Source: JAVBLY01 sp031553035
Lineage (GTDB): Bacteria; Bacillota; Clostridia; Peptostreptococcales; Anaerovoracaceae
Assembly: GCA_031553035.1 (NCBI GenBank)
Contig: JAVBLY010000006.1
Coordinates: 186,001 to 250,000, forward strand
Direction of reading: 5' to 3'
Length of the DNA stretch: 64,000 nucleotides
Below, one piece after another: positions 52,015 to 61,769 of this stretch. A program made the position numbers and the translations under genes. Within the stretch, counting starts at the first letter, position 1. The number at the start of each line of letters is the position of its first letter. The notes below the pieces were generated by a model. It had not been told where the DNA came from and made no database searches. It worked only from the letters and a program-made list of their open reading frames with translations.

Positions 52015-53742
52015 ATGAGACTATCAAAAATGCACGTAAGTACACTAAGGGAGGTACCTGCTGAGGCCGAAGTACCAAGCCACATCTGGCTTTTAAGAAG
52101 CGGCATGATAAGAAAGCTTGTATCAGGGATATATGGATTTATGCCTCTGGGGTATCGTTCCGTAAGAAAGATAGAAGAGATAGTAAGGCGCGAGATGGAC
52201 GCTAAAGGCGGACAGGAAATACATATGTCTGCCGTTCAGCCTGCCGAGCTTTGGCAGGAGTCAGGTAGATGGGACGTTATGGGTCCTGAAATGTGGCGGC
52301 TTAAGGACAGACACGGAAGGGATTTCTGCCTGGGACCCACCCACGAGGAAGTTTTTACGGATATAGTAAGAAATGAAGTCAGTTCTTACAGGCAGCTGCC
52401 TATTAACCTTTATCAAATACAGACCAAGTACAGGGATGAAGCAAGACCAAGATTCGGTCTCATAAGAAGCAGAGAATTTGTCATGAAGGATTCATATTCC
52501 TTTGACCGGGACGAGGCTGGTCTTGATAAGAGCTATAACGAAATGTTTGATGCATATGTCAAGATTTTCGATCGGTGCGGACTGAAGTACAGACCTGTAT
52601 TTGCGGATTCAGGTGCCATGGGAGGAAGCGGTTCACAGGAATTTATTGCATTTTCCGATCAGGGAGAAAGCGATATAGTGTACTGCGAGTCCTGTGGATT
52701 CGCCGCAACTACAGAACAGGCTGCCGGTGTCGACGACAAGCCGACCTATGAAAAGGAAGAAAGCACGAAAGAAGTCCATACTCCTGATACAAAGACGATA
52801 GAAGACGTAGCAAACTATTTGGGTATCCCTACATCCAAGACAATGAAGGCTCTTCTGTTCGTAACATATAATCCTGATGAAACGGTAAAAGAATATGTGG
52901 CTGCATTTGTCAGAGGTGATCGTGAACTGAATATGACCAAGCTGATCAACGCTCTGGATATACCTGAGCACAGCATCGAGTTTGCTGATGAAGAAAAGAT
53001 GGGCGAAGTGACAGGCAGCATAGGAGGATTTACAGGACCTACAGGTCTTCACGATTGCAAAATCATTGTGGATACCGAACTTGTAGATCAGAAAAATCTC
53101 TGCGCAGGAGCATGCAAAACCGATTATCACATAGAAAATATCAATTACGGAAGAGACTATAAGGCTGATATAATAGCCGATCTTAAAATGGTAGTGGGAG
53201 GAAGCCCCTGTCCCGTTTGCGGTGCGGAACTTAAGCAAACCGCAGGAACGGAAGTCGGTCAAATTTTTAAGCTGGGTACAAAGTACAGCAAATCAATGGG
53301 TGCAACGTACAAAGATGAGAACATGGAAGATCAGCTTATTGTAATGGGTTGTTACGGTTTGGGAGTTACCAGGACTCTGGCGGCAATAGTCGATCAGAAC
53401 CACGATGAAAACGGGATCATATGGCCTGTTTCCGTAGCTCCATACCATGTGATCATAACTCTTGTTAAGCCGGATGATGAGGATCAGAGAAAGCTTGCTG
53501 AAGAATTATACGAAAAATTCCTGGCTGAAGGGGCGGAAGTGCTTTTAGATGATCGGGACGAACGTGCAGGAGTCAAATTCAAGGACGCCGATATAATGGG
53601 AATCCCCATAAGGATAACCGTAGGTAAAAAGGCGGCAGAAGGCATCGTTGAATACAAACTGAGAAGAGACGCTGACAGAATGGAACTAAGCTCAGAAGTA
53701 GCATTAAACAGTGCGATGGAGACCATTAAAAACGAGAAATAA
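52015..53742 (+). CDS. proS: Prolyl-tRNA synthetase
   Basis: 575 residues, AAAGGAC upstream. Class II bacterial ProRS with an inserted editing (INS/YbaK-like) domain (about 230-390); motif 2 RDEARPRFGLIRSREFVMKD and motif 3 GCYGLGVTRTLAAIV. It charges tRNA-Pro and removes alanine misloads. Stops two bases before the next start. Confidence 0.97.
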   Translation: MRLSKMHVSTLREVPAEAEVPSHIWLLRSGMIRKLVSGIYGFMPLGYRSVRKIEEIVRREMDAKGGQEIHMSAVQPAELWQESGRWDVMGPEMWRLKDRHGRDFCLGPTHEEVFTDIVRNEVSSYRQLPINLYQIQTKYRDEARPRFGLIRSREFVMKDSYSFDRDEAGLDKSYNEMFDAYVKIFDRCGLKYRPVFADSGAMGGSGSQEFIAFSDQGESDIVYCESCGFAATTEQAAGVDDKPTYEKEESTKEVHTPDTKTIEDVANYLGIPTSKTMKALLFVTYNPDETVKEYVAAFVRGDRELNMTKLINALDIPEHSIEFADEEKMGEVTGSIGGFTGPTGLHDCKIIVDTELVDQKNLCAGACKTDYHIENINYGRDYKADIIADLKMVVGGSPCPVCGAELKQTAGTEVGQIFKLGTKYSKSMGATYKDENMEDQLIVMGCYGLGVTRTLAAIVDQNHDENGIIWPVSVAPYHVIITLVKPDDEDQRKLAEELYEKFLAEGAEVLLDDRDERAGVKFKDADIMGIPIRITVGKKAAEGIVEYKLRRDADRMELSSEVALNSAMETIKNEK

Positions 53743-53743
53743 C

Positions 53744-54304
53744 ATGAAAAAGCTCTGGGAACTTTTTTTCTCATTTTTCAAAATAGGAATTTTTACTATA
53801 GGCGGAGGCATGGCTATGCTTCCGCTTGTTCATGATACAGTTGTAAATAAAAAAGGGTGGATGACTGACGCAGAGATGGTGGACTGTCTTGCTGTTTCTC
53901 AAAGCCTCCCCGGTGCTATTATCGTAAATGCGGCTACATATGTGGGAAGGAAGGAAAAGAAGTTTTTAGGCTCTTTTGCCGCCACATTGGGCGTAGTACT
54001 CCCTTCCTTTATATGTATAATAACCGCCGTTTCACTGCTCGATGCAGTTGGAGACAATCAGTATATAAATGGATTTTTTAAAGGAGCATTGTCGGCTGCT
54101 GCCGGCCTGGTAGCTGTTTCCTGTTTTAAAATGGGGAGGATCATATATAAGGACCCTATGGACCTTGTCATTATCGCGGCAGTCTTCATTCTGACCATCT
54201 TTTTCAAAATCAGCGTGGTTTGGCTTGTTTTAGGCAGCATTCCGCTGGGGTTCATCATGTTTCAGATAAGAAAAAGAATAAATAGAAAGAAGGTTGGACA
54301 ATAA
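53744..54304 (+). CDS. Chromate transporter family protein, first half
   Basis: 186 residues, single CHR domain with about 5-6 membrane segments. Motif FFKIGIFTIGGGMAMLPLV at the N-terminus and AVSQSLPGAIIVNAATYVG. Short CHR proteins act as pairs of two genes with opposite orientation in the membrane; the partner follows with the stop and start overlapping by one base. Exports anions such as chromate, or sulphate-like ions. Coupled to proS by a one-base gap. Confidence 0.88.
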   Translation: MKKLWELFFSFFKIGIFTIGGGMAMLPLVHDTVVNKKGWMTDAEMVDCLAVSQSLPGAIIVNAATYVGRKEKKFLGSFAATLGVVLPSFICIITAVSLLDAVGDNQYINGFFKGALSAAAGLVAVSCFKMGRIIYKDPMDLVIIAAVFILTIFFKISVVWLVLGSIPLGFIMFQIRKRINRKKVGQ

Positions 54305-54876
54305 TGAATGAACTTCTTTCTCTGTTTTTAGTTTTTTTAAGGATCGATCTTGTGGGATTTGGCGGCGGATATGCCATGCTTCCTCTCATATTCCAGAGTG
54401 TACAGGAATTCGGAATGATGAGTGCCCAGGAGTTTGCAGACCTTGTGGCACTGTCCCAGGTGACTCCCGGACCGGTCGCCATCAATGCCGCCACGTATGT
54501 GGGGTTTAATACTGCCGGATTTGCCGGTGCTGCCGTGGCGACGCTGGGCATCGTGACCCCGTCGTTTATTCTCGTTTATCTGGTGGCTCATTTTCTGGAA
54601 AGATTCAAGGAGAGTACGATCATCGAGTCTGCGTTTACAGGCATCAGGCCTGCTACGGTAGGGCTCATTGCAGCTGCATTCATTTATATCTGTGAGGCTT
54701 CGGTATTTTACGGCAGCTTTTCATTTGAAAACATCATGAGAATGGGTTACCATTATATTGAACCCATTGGACTTGTCATTTTGGTCATAGCAGCCGTAGC
54801 CAATGGAAAATTCAAGATAAACCCCATAATATTGACCCTGGCAGGTGGGGCAGCAGGGATATTTTTATTGAGTTGA
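54304..54876 (+). CDS. Chromate transporter family protein, second half
   Basis: 190 residues. FLRIDLVGFGGGYAMLPLI and ALSQVTPGPVAINAATYVG define the CHR domain; about 5-6 membrane segments. Partner of the preceding gene. Confidence 0.88.
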   Translation: MNELLSLFLVFLRIDLVGFGGGYAMLPLIFQSVQEFGMMSAQEFADLVALSQVTPGPVAINAATYVGFNTAGFAGAAVATLGIVTPSFILVYLVAHFLERFKESTIIESAFTGIRPATVGLIAAAFIYICEASVFYGSFSFENIMRMGYHYIEPIGLVILVIAAVANGKFKINPIILTLAGGAAGIFLLS

Positions 54877-54894
54877 TATGGAAAAAAGGTCGTA

Positions 54895-54970
54895 GAATTC
54901 TAACCGCTAAAGCAGTTGAATTCCTGACAGAGGACCTACCAAACATTTTCAGAGAAAATGTGGTTAGGTC
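54895..54970 (+). promoter_or_regulatory. Two consecutive hairpins before the Nudix gene
   Basis: Hairpin 1 (54895-54923): GAATTC arms with AAC and GCT pairing inside. Hairpin 2 (54933-54970): 54933-54950 pairs with 54954-54970 (GACCTA...ATTTTC with GAAAAT...TAGGTC), with one bulge and loop AGA. No T tract follows, and the Nudix ribosome site begins 12 bases later. Possible RNA control element; function unknown. Confidence 0.45.
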
Positions 54971-54996
54971 TCACACAAGCAAAAGGAGGTGAGAAA

Positions 54997-55449
54997 ATGT
55001 GGACCGGTGGAGTAAGAGTAATACTTATGAATGACGAAGGCAAGATTCTCCTTGTTAAGCAGCTTCACGACGGCAAGGAGATTTGGATGGTACCCGGAGG
55101 AGGAATCGAAGAAGGCGAGAACTCCCAGGATGCCGCTATTCGTGAAGTCATGGAAGAAACAGGACTGATAATCCATATAGAGAGACTGTTGTGGCATGTT
55201 GAGGAAGTGTCTGAAACCAGAGGACAGCGATTTGTCAACTTTTTCTTAGGTTCAATAATAGGAGGACATCCGGAACTTGGGACCGACCCTGAATTTGGTG
55301 AAGAAGATCAGGTCCTGGAGGATCTGAGATTTTTTACCAAAGATGAACTTTCGCAGATAGAGCATATTTATCCCGATTATCTGAGAGATGAACTTTGGGA
55401 TGAACTGACTGTGGACAGCGGTCAAAGTGTTTACAGGATAAGAGAGTAA
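54997..55449 (+). CDS. Nudix hydrolase
   Basis: 150 residues from the ATG after AAAGGAGGT; an in-frame start at 54958 would lie inside the leader hairpin. Nudix box: GGGIEEGENSQDAAIREVMEE-TG near residues 31-53, which binds Mg and cleaves a nucleoside diphosphate-X bond. The substrate is unknown. Confidence 0.92.
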   Translation: MWTGGVRVILMNDEGKILLVKQLHDGKEIWMVPGGGIEEGENSQDAAIREVMEETGLIIHIERLLWHVEEVSETRGQRFVNFFLGSIIGGHPELGTDPEFGEEDQVLEDLRFFTKDELSQIEHIYPDYLRDELWDELTVDSGQSVYRIRE

Positions 55450-55463
55450 AGGAAGGTAAGAGA

Positions 55464-55934
55464 ATGAGTAAAACAGTAAAAATCGAAATGGAGAACGGCG
55501 ATATCATGAAGGCGGAGCTTTATCCCGATGTCGCTCCCAACACAGTGGATAATTTTGTGAAATTAGTGGAAGAGGGCTTTTTTGACGGGACGGTATTTCA
55601 CAGAGTCATACCTGGATTCATGGTTCAGGGCGGCGCCGGTGTTGCCGGCAAATCCGCAAAGGCCATAGACGGAGAATTCTCATCCAACGGATTTAAGAAT
55701 GACCTTAAGCATGAAAGAGGAGTGCTTTCCATGGCAAGGACAATGGATCCCAACTCGGCCAGTTCCCAGTTTTTCATTATGGTGGCAGACTCTCCTCATC
55801 TAGACGGAGAATATGCTGCATTCGGGAAAATAACCGAAGGAATCGAAGCAGCAGACACCATTGTCAACTCTGAACGTGACCATATGGACAAACCGCTTTC
55901 TGATCAGAAAATGAAAAAAGTGACTATGGAATGA
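55464..55934 (+). CDS. Peptidyl-prolyl isomerase, cyclophilin type
   Basis: 156 residues, AAGGAAGG upstream. Cyclophilin fold: GTVFHRVIPGFMVQGG, ASSQFFIM and GEYAAFGKI. No signal peptide, so cytosolic. It speeds proline isomerisation in proteins. It may be co-transcribed with the Nudix gene. Confidence 0.95.
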   Translation: MSKTVKIEMENGDIMKAELYPDVAPNTVDNFVKLVEEGFFDGTVFHRVIPGFMVQGGAGVAGKSAKAIDGEFSSNGFKNDLKHERGVLSMARTMDPNSASSQFFIMVADSPHLDGEYAAFGKITEGIEAADTIVNSERDHMDKPLSDQKMKKVTME

Positions 55935-56094
55935 TAAGCTTTGGAGTATTGTTTTGAGTAAGTGAAAGTTGAGTGAAGTTTAGCGTTCATATGTTGACTT
56001 GACATTCTCCTTCTTATAGTATGGAGTCCGTTAAAGGTAGTGTGTCCTTAGTCGGGACAAAACGGGTAAAGTAAGAAGGGGTGTAGTAGTTAAC

Positions 56095-58023
56095 ATGAGC
56101 AATAATATGTTTAGGTCGCCACTTAGCGGATTCAGGAAAGCAATAAAAAATATAGCTGAAACAACCAAATATGCAGGAAGCAAAACGGCTGATTTTATCG
56201 GACATTATGCAGGCAGGACAAGTGTCATCGCCCATAGTGTTAAAGATAAAGTAGCTGTTTTTTTTAGCTATGTATGTTATATGACCAAAGGTCATGTATT
56301 CAACATGTATGATCGCTTAAGATTCTTTGTTATGGAGCACATCAATGTAGAAAGCGTTCATCACATCGAGTATAAGGGCGAACCGAAAGAAAAAACCGGA
56401 GACATGATCAAAAGAAATATCTCTCGGAAATCCAAAGATATAAGAGGTAGAATTCCCAAGGATCTGCCTGAAGCAGGTAAGACCTTGGCCGGTTTTCGCA
56501 AAACTACGAAAACCAAATTCAGAAAAGGATGTAAAGAAGCAAAGGAGAACTGTGTCAGAGGTTTCCAGTTCGCCGGAGAGTATTTTTCAAATGTAAAGAA
56601 ATCTACGTATGCAGGACTCGGTGCCATAGCAGTCACCGGATTCGCATTGACTTTCCTGCTCACAACTATTGTCAGTTCCTATGCAATGGGCGTAACAATA
56701 AACGGCCAAAAGGTGGGATTTGTTGAAAGCGAAGAGGAACTTTCCGCAATGGTTGAGGATGTCGAGAAAGAACTTTCCGCCGAGAACCACAATGCGAACA
56801 TCCAGATCAATGAAGACCTTATTGAAGTCGATTCAATGGCCGAGCAAAAGGAAGATGTAAATATGATGGACGAAAGTTCATTAAAGAAAACTATAATCAA
56901 CACAAATGCAGTTACAGCAACAGCAACAGCAATAACAATTGGCGGAAAGCCTGTATTGTATGTGGGAAATGATGAAGAGGCTAAAGCGGTCCTCACTTCT
57001 ATCAAACAGAAATACAGTGTTTCCGGTGAAGATGTTGTGGCGGGATTTCGAGAGGATGTAGCAATTCAGGATGCTGCCGTTAATGTAAGCGACCTGATGC
57101 CCACTCAGAATGCCATATCTTTTCTTCTGACAGGTAATGAAACTATTCAAAAGTACAAGGTTAAGGAAAATGATACAGACTGGGATATTTCCAAATCCAA
57201 CGGTCTTACTGAAAAAGAACTGCAAAAATCAAATCCCAATATCGACACAAAAGTCATAAAAAAAGGTGATGTCTTGAATATCAGTAAGATGCAGCCGTTC
57301 GTACATATGGAAGTACTGGCAACTGTAAATGTTACAGAAAAAACCAAGTATAAAACAGAGAAGGTAGAAACGGATGACTTGTATGTAGGTGAATCCGAAG
57401 TTCAAAAAGAAGGGAAAAGAGGCGAAGCTTCAATCATAAAGAGGTCTGTTTATGTAAACGGTAAGGAAGAAAGCTACCAGCTCATTGAGAAAAATATAAC
57501 CAAAAAAGCTACCAGCAAAGTTGTTCTCGTGGGAACTAAGGAGAAGCCTTCCGAAAGTGGCAGCTCATACGGCGGCGGTTCAGGATCTTCTTCATCGTCA
57601 TCATCCTCTTCTTCATCCTCATACGATGGTGGAAGTGACTCATACGTATCAGGTTCAGGCAGTCTCAGCAATCCAATGAGAAATATGCAACTATCTTCAC
57701 CATTCGGATCCAGATGGGGAAGGATGCATTCGGGAGCGGATTTCAGGAACCCGGCAGGGACAGCAATCTACGCAGCTGACGGAGGCAAGGTCACATCTGC
57801 AGGTTATGACGGAGCATATGGAAATACGGTAAGGATCAGCCATGGTAACGGGATGACCACAGTTTATGCTCACTGCAGCAAACTCTATGTAAGCAGCGGA
57901 GAAAGAGTCAGCAAAGGAGAGAAGATAGCAGCAGTAGGACGAACAGGCAGAGCCACTGGAAACCACCTTCATTTTGAAGTCAGGATCAACGGATCGGCGA
58001 GGAATCCTCTTAACTATCTCTAG
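56095..58023 (+). CDS. Membrane-anchored M23 peptidase with LysM and G5 domains
   Basis: 642 residues. A long basic cytoplasmic lead (about 1-165), one membrane segment (about 185-203), an extracellular region, a LysM-like domain (about 345-402, KVKENDTDWDISKS), a G5 domain (about 405-480), a Ser/Gly-rich linker (about 485-520), then the M23 domain (about 530-640) with zinc ligands in HSGADF and HLHFE. Probably an endopeptidase acting on peptidoglycan crosslinks. The long basic cytoplasmic lead is uncommon. Other M23-G5-LysM proteins act in division or sporulation; the role here is open. Confidence 0.9.
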   Translation: MSNNMFRSPLSGFRKAIKNIAETTKYAGSKTADFIGHYAGRTSVIAHSVKDKVAVFFSYVCYMTKGHVFNMYDRLRFFVMEHINVESVHHIEYKGEPKEKTGDMIKRNISRKSKDIRGRIPKDLPEAGKTLAGFRKTTKTKFRKGCKEAKENCVRGFQFAGEYFSNVKKSTYAGLGAIAVTGFALTFLLTTIVSSYAMGVTINGQKVGFVESEEELSAMVEDVEKELSAENHNANIQINEDLIEVDSMAEQKEDVNMMDESSLKKTIINTNAVTATATAITIGGKPVLYVGNDEEAKAVLTSIKQKYSVSGEDVVAGFREDVAIQDAAVNVSDLMPTQNAISFLLTGNETIQKYKVKENDTDWDISKSNGLTEKELQKSNPNIDTKVIKKGDVLNISKMQPFVHMEVLATVNVTEKTKYKTEKVETDDLYVGESEVQKEGKRGEASIIKRSVYVNGKEESYQLIEKNITKKATSKVVLVGTKEKPSESGSSYGGGSGSSSSSSSSSSSSYDGGSDSYVSGSGSLSNPMRNMQLSSPFGSRWGRMHSGADFRNPAGTAIYAADGGKVTSAGYDGAYGNTVRISHGNGMTTVYAHCSKLYVSSGERVSKGEKIAAVGRTGRATGNHLHFEVRINGSARNPLNYL

Positions 58024-58054
58024 GTATAGCGCGGGTCAGAGGCACTGATTCGCA

Positions 58055-58108
58055 TTGATATTGAACCAAATCTAATGTATAATTTTAGGCAGGTATTTTT
58101 ACCTGCCT
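58055..58108 (+). promoter_or_regulatory. cysE promoter with palindrome at the transcription start
   Basis: TTGATA (58055-58060), 17-bp spacer, TATAAT (58078-58083). A dyad AGGCAGGTA-TTTT-TACCTGCCT (58087-58108) begins 4 bp later, at the expected start of the RNA, so it may be an operator or a 5' stabilising hairpin. AAAGGAGC and the cysE ATG follow 12-26 bp after it. Confidence 0.7.
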
Positions 58109-58133
58109 ATTGATTTCAGTAAAAGGAGCACGG

Positions 58134-58799
58134 ATGGGATTTTTCAAAACCATAAGATCTGATATAAAAGCAGTGCTTGCAAGAGACCCTGCCGCCAGGA
58201 ACACGCTGGAGGTACTTTTGTGCTATCCGGGTGTTCACGCTTTGATATGGCACAGACCGGCTCATTTTCTTTATAAGCATAAACTAAAGCTGCTTGCAAG
58301 AATCATTTCTCAGCTCACAAGATGGTTCACGGGTGTAGAGATACATCCGGGTGCTGAGATCGGAATGGGATGCTTTATAGATCACGGCATGGCGGTGGTA
58401 GTAGGTGAAACCTCAGTTATCGGAGATGATGTCACCATATATCAAGGGGTCACCCTGGGAGGAACGGGCAAAGATACCGGTAAGCGTCATCCGACCATTG
58501 AAGACCGGGTAATAATCAGCTCCGGGGCCAAGATCCTGGGGCCGTTCACTGTCGGGCATGACAGCAAGGTTGGAGCCGGTTCAGTGGTTCTTGAAGAAGT
58601 ACCTCCTCACTGCACGGTAGTAGGCATCCCCGGCAAGATAGTGAGAAGAAATCTCCACAGCTGTGAAGAAATGAATCAGATTGATCTTCCCGATCCGGTA
58701 AAGGCGGAGCTGGATAATCTGAAGAAACGAATAGAAGAACTTGAAGACAGATTGGTGGAAGGCGACAAAAACACGGAGAGATCAGATGAAAATATATAA
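58134..58799 (+). CDS. cysE: Serine O-acetyltransferase
   Basis: 221 residues from the ATG after AAAGGAGC. Left-handed beta-helix acyltransferase: HPGAEIGMGCFIDHGM and GVTLGGTGKDTGKRHPTI. It acetylates serine with acetyl-CoA as the first step of cysteine synthesis. The end overlaps the cysS start by 14 bp, the common cysE-cysS arrangement. Confidence 0.96.
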   Translation: MGFFKTIRSDIKAVLARDPAARNTLEVLLCYPGVHALIWHRPAHFLYKHKLKLLARIISQLTRWFTGVEIHPGAEIGMGCFIDHGMAVVVGETSVIGDDVTIYQGVTLGGTGKDTGKRHPTIEDRVIISSGAKILGPFTVGHDSKVGAGSVVLEEVPPHCTVVGIPGKIVRRNLHSCEEMNQIDLPDPVKAELDNLKKRIEELEDRLVEGDKNTERSDENI

Positions 58800-60186
58800 T
58801 ACACTTACAAGAAAAAAAGAAGAATTCAATCCAATAGATGAAAACGAAATAAAAATATATGTATGCGGACCAACTGTTTATAATTACTTTCACATCGGAA
58901 ATGCAAGGCCCTTCGTGGTATTTGATACTCTTAGGAGGTATTTGGAGTACAGGGGTAAAAATGTCAATTTTGTTCAAAATTTCACTGATGTTGACGATAA
59001 GATAATAAACAAAGCAAAGGAAGAAGGGCTGACGCCGGGTCAGGTCTCTGAAAAGTATATAGATGAGTATTTCAAGGATGCGGCTGCTCTTAATGTGAAA
59101 AAAGCTACTACACATCCAAAAGTCACTGAAAATATGCAGGAGATAATAAATTTTATCAGCGATCTGCAGAATAAAGGCTATGCTTACAATGTGGATGGCG
59201 ATGTATATTTCGACACTCAGGCTTTCGAAGGATATGGTAAGCTATCAGGGCAGAATATTGATGAGCTTGAAGCGGGGGCTCGCATCGATGTTGATGACAG
59301 AAAAAAAAGTCCGCTTGATTTTGCACTATGGAAAAAAAGAAAAGACCCAGATGAGATAGCATGGGATTCTCCCTGGGGAATGGGAAGACCTGGCTGGCAT
59401 ATAGAGTGTTCCGCAATGTCCAGAAAGTATCTGGGCGATACTATTGATATTCATGCAGGAGGACAGGATCTGACGTTCCCTCACCATGAAAATGAGGTGG
59501 CTCAATCGGAAGCAGCAAACGGCAAAAAGTATGTGGATTATTGGATGCACAACGGCTATATCACCATCGATAACGAGAAAATGTCAAAGTCCAAGGGTAA
59601 CTTTTTCACAGTCAGAGATATACTTAAGGAATACGATGGTGAGATCATAAGATTTTTTCTGCTGTCCGGCCATTACAGAAGTCCGATAAATTTCAGCAGG
59701 GAACTTCTTGATCAGGCAAAGAACAGTCTTTCCAGAATGTATAATGCCAAAACCACTCTTGAGTATCTGATAGACACGGTCAGCGGTAATATGACTGAGG
59801 AAGAGGAAAAAGTCTTTTCCGGACTGGAAGGATTCAGGGGAAAATTCATTAAAGTCATGGACGACGACCTTAATACGGCAGATGCCATAAGTATAATATT
59901 CGAATTGATTTCAGGCATCAATAATCAGGTTAAGAATCCTGTATCCCGGGAATTTGCAGAGAAATCTCTTGAATTACTTCTGGAACTGGCCAATGTTCTG
60001 GGACTTCTTCAGAATGAACAGAACAAGGAAATCGATGACGATGAGATCAAAAGGCTCATCGATGCCAGACAGGAAGCCAGAGCAAACAAAGACTACGCTA
60101 AATCAGATGAAATAAGAGATATACTAAAAGATAAAGGAATAACATTAAAAGATACTGCCCAGGGTGTTCAGGTCATAAAGGAGTAA
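58786..60186 (+). CDS. cysS: Cysteinyl-tRNA synthetase
   Basis: 466 residues from the ATG with GGAGAG upstream; a frame from 58741 overlaps cysE further. Class I synthetase: zinc Cys in VCGPTVYNYFHIGNARPF (HIGN variant of HIGH), WHIECSAM, HHENE, and KMSKSKGNFF. It charges tRNA-Cys. Confidence 0.97.
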   Translation: MKIYNTLTRKKEEFNPIDENEIKIYVCGPTVYNYFHIGNARPFVVFDTLRRYLEYRGKNVNFVQNFTDVDDKIINKAKEEGLTPGQVSEKYIDEYFKDAAALNVKKATTHPKVTENMQEIINFISDLQNKGYAYNVDGDVYFDTQAFEGYGKLSGQNIDELEAGARIDVDDRKKSPLDFALWKKRKDPDEIAWDSPWGMGRPGWHIECSAMSRKYLGDTIDIHAGGQDLTFPHHENEVAQSEAANGKKYVDYWMHNGYITIDNEKMSKSKGNFFTVRDILKEYDGEIIRFFLLSGHYRSPINFSRELLDQAKNSLSRMYNAKTTLEYLIDTVSGNMTEEEEKVFSGLEGFRGKFIKVMDDDLNTADAISIIFELISGINNQVKNPVSREFAEKSLELLLELANVLGLLQNEQNKEIDDDEIKRLIDARQEARANKDYAKSDEIRDILKDKGITLKDTAQGVQVIKE

Positions 60187-60190
60187 CTTG

Positions 60191-60829
60191 ATGGCAATAA
60201 AGATAAAAGGATTATTGGAAGTTATAAGTATAGAAAGAGTGACGGAAGTACTTCTTGATGCTTTTGCAAATTATCCCAAGCTCATGAAGGCATTTCCTGA
60301 AAAATATGCCAGACATAATGCACTTGAAGCCAGCATTAGATACTACGGACAGTTCGACATGTATTATGGCAAAGCATATACTCTGGATGAAGATGTTTTT
60401 GAAGTGGCACTGATCCTTGAGTCAAAGGAAATGAAAACATCAAAGCCCAGATGTCTGAAAGCCGGATGCTATTCTTACGAATATCAGGCCGTCAAGGAAA
60501 GAATGCCTGTAGAAGACCGTAAAAAAAGGCTGAACCTTTTCAGCGAGCTTATAAAACTTGAAAAGAACGTTCCTGTTCCCAAAAAGTATTTGTACATCGA
60601 TTTTCTGGGAGTGGCGAAAGACAAGCAAGGCGAGGGAAGAGGCAGCAGGCTCATGGAAAAGATCTGTGAATATGCCGATGCCGAAGATCTGCCAATAGTG
60701 CTGTTTACCAATACTAACAAAGCGAAGCAGTTTTACGAAAAATTCGATTTCACCGAGATTACCACAGTAACATCCGAGAAATTTGAATTTACTAACACAT
60801 ACCTAAAGAGAGAACCGAAAACCGACTAA
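60191..60829 (+). CDS. GNAT-family N-acetyltransferase
   Basis: 212 residues from ATG 60191 (AAAGGAG 6 bp upstream); a TTG at 60188 adds one residue. The acetyl-CoA-binding motif A is LYIDFLGVAKDKQGEGRGSRLM (split as YIDFLGVAKDKQGEG and RGSRLM), with NTNKAKQFYEKFDF later. The acceptor is unknown. It and the next two genes separate cysS from the mini-RNase III gene that often follows it directly. Confidence 0.88.
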   Translation: MAIKIKGLLEVISIERVTEVLLDAFANYPKLMKAFPEKYARHNALEASIRYYGQFDMYYGKAYTLDEDVFEVALILESKEMKTSKPRCLKAGCYSYEYQAVKERMPVEDRKKRLNLFSELIKLEKNVPVPKKYLYIDFLGVAKDKQGEGRGSRLMEKICEYADAEDLPIVLFTNTNKAKQFYEKFDFTEITTVTSEKFEFTNTYLKREPKTD

Positions 60830-60839
60830 AGGAAGGCTT

Positions 60840-61769
60840 TTGTTTAAAGAGATCCTGAAAAACAGAAAATTTGTGCATTTTCTCATGATCATTTTGGTTA
60901 TATCATGGGGACTTGAATTCATTGCGGCGAAAACCGCTCTCGAAAATCTTCAGCCGCTTGCAGTAACATTTTTTAAATATTTTATTGCCATGTTGATATT
61001 AATAGTAGTCAGGGCAATTCAGAAAAAGAGATTTCCGTTACAGAAAAAACATATCCTGCCCCTCGTTCTTTGTGCAATATTCGGTGATATTCTTTACTTC
61101 GCCGCCGAGTACACGGCCATGGATTATCTCCCTGTGTCCATGATATCTATAATACTTGCATTCGTTCCGGTACTATCTATAATAATAGAAGTGTTTGTCG
61201 ACAAAAGAAAACCCAACACAATCATCGTAGCCGGAATAATAATATGTGTCTTCGGAGTCATAATGATAATAGGTGTTGATTTTGATGAGATGTTTTCGGG
61301 AAAGTGGATAGGCTACGCACTGGCGTTTTCCATGGTGATACTCTGGAATGCTTATAACTTTATTACCGAAAAACTGACAAGAGAATATGAGCCTTATGAC
61401 CTCACATTCATGCAGATAATAACCGCAACATTGTTGCTTCTGCCGTATGCCGTATTCAATGCCCCGGGGATCGATGATTTCAATATTTCTGTAGTAGTAG
61501 GCATACTGTATCTTGGTATAATCAGCGGCTGCATCGGCTTCCTTATATATGTGGTCGCCATTAAGGTCCTCGGTCCGACACCGTGTGCGCTTTATTCAAA
61601 TTTTTTGCCGGTAACCGCCGCCATATTCGGCTGGATATTTTTGGGTGAAAAACTTTCGATGTTTCAAATATTAGGTGGGGTGATAGTGATCTGCTCGGCT
61701 GCCGTAGTCATATGGCAGAAGGGCAAACTCGATGAAAACTTGGAGTCTCTCAAGGAGGAAAGCAAATGA
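60840..61769 (+). CDS. DMT/EamA-family transporter
   Basis: 309 residues, TTG start with AAGGAAGG upstream. Ten membrane segments in two EamA repeats, with SWGLEFIAAKTALENLQPL in the first helix and FIFLGE-like GWIFLGEKLSMFQILGGVI near the end. Likely exporter of amino acids or other metabolites. Overlaps the next gene by 4 bp (ATGA). Confidence 0.9.
   Translation: MFKEILKNRKFVHFLMIILVISWGLEFIAAKTALENLQPLAVTFFKYFIAMLILIVVRAIQKKRFPLQKKHILPLVLCAIFGDILYFAAEYTAMDYLPVSMISIILAFVPVLSIIIEVFVDKRKPNTIIVAGIIICVFGVIMIIGVDFDEMFSGKWIGYALAFSMVILWNAYNFITEKLTREYEPYDLTFMQIITATLLLLPYAVFNAPGIDDFNISVVVGILYLGIISGCIGFLIYVVAIKVLGPTPCALYSNFLPVTAAIFGWIFLGEKLSMFQILGGVIVICSAAVVIWQKGKLDENLESLKEESK

Noticed and set aside
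55993..56021. Promoter before the M23 peptidase gene
   Set aside because: TTGACT and TATAGT are 15 bp apart at best, and TTGACA is 10 bp away; too weak to call.
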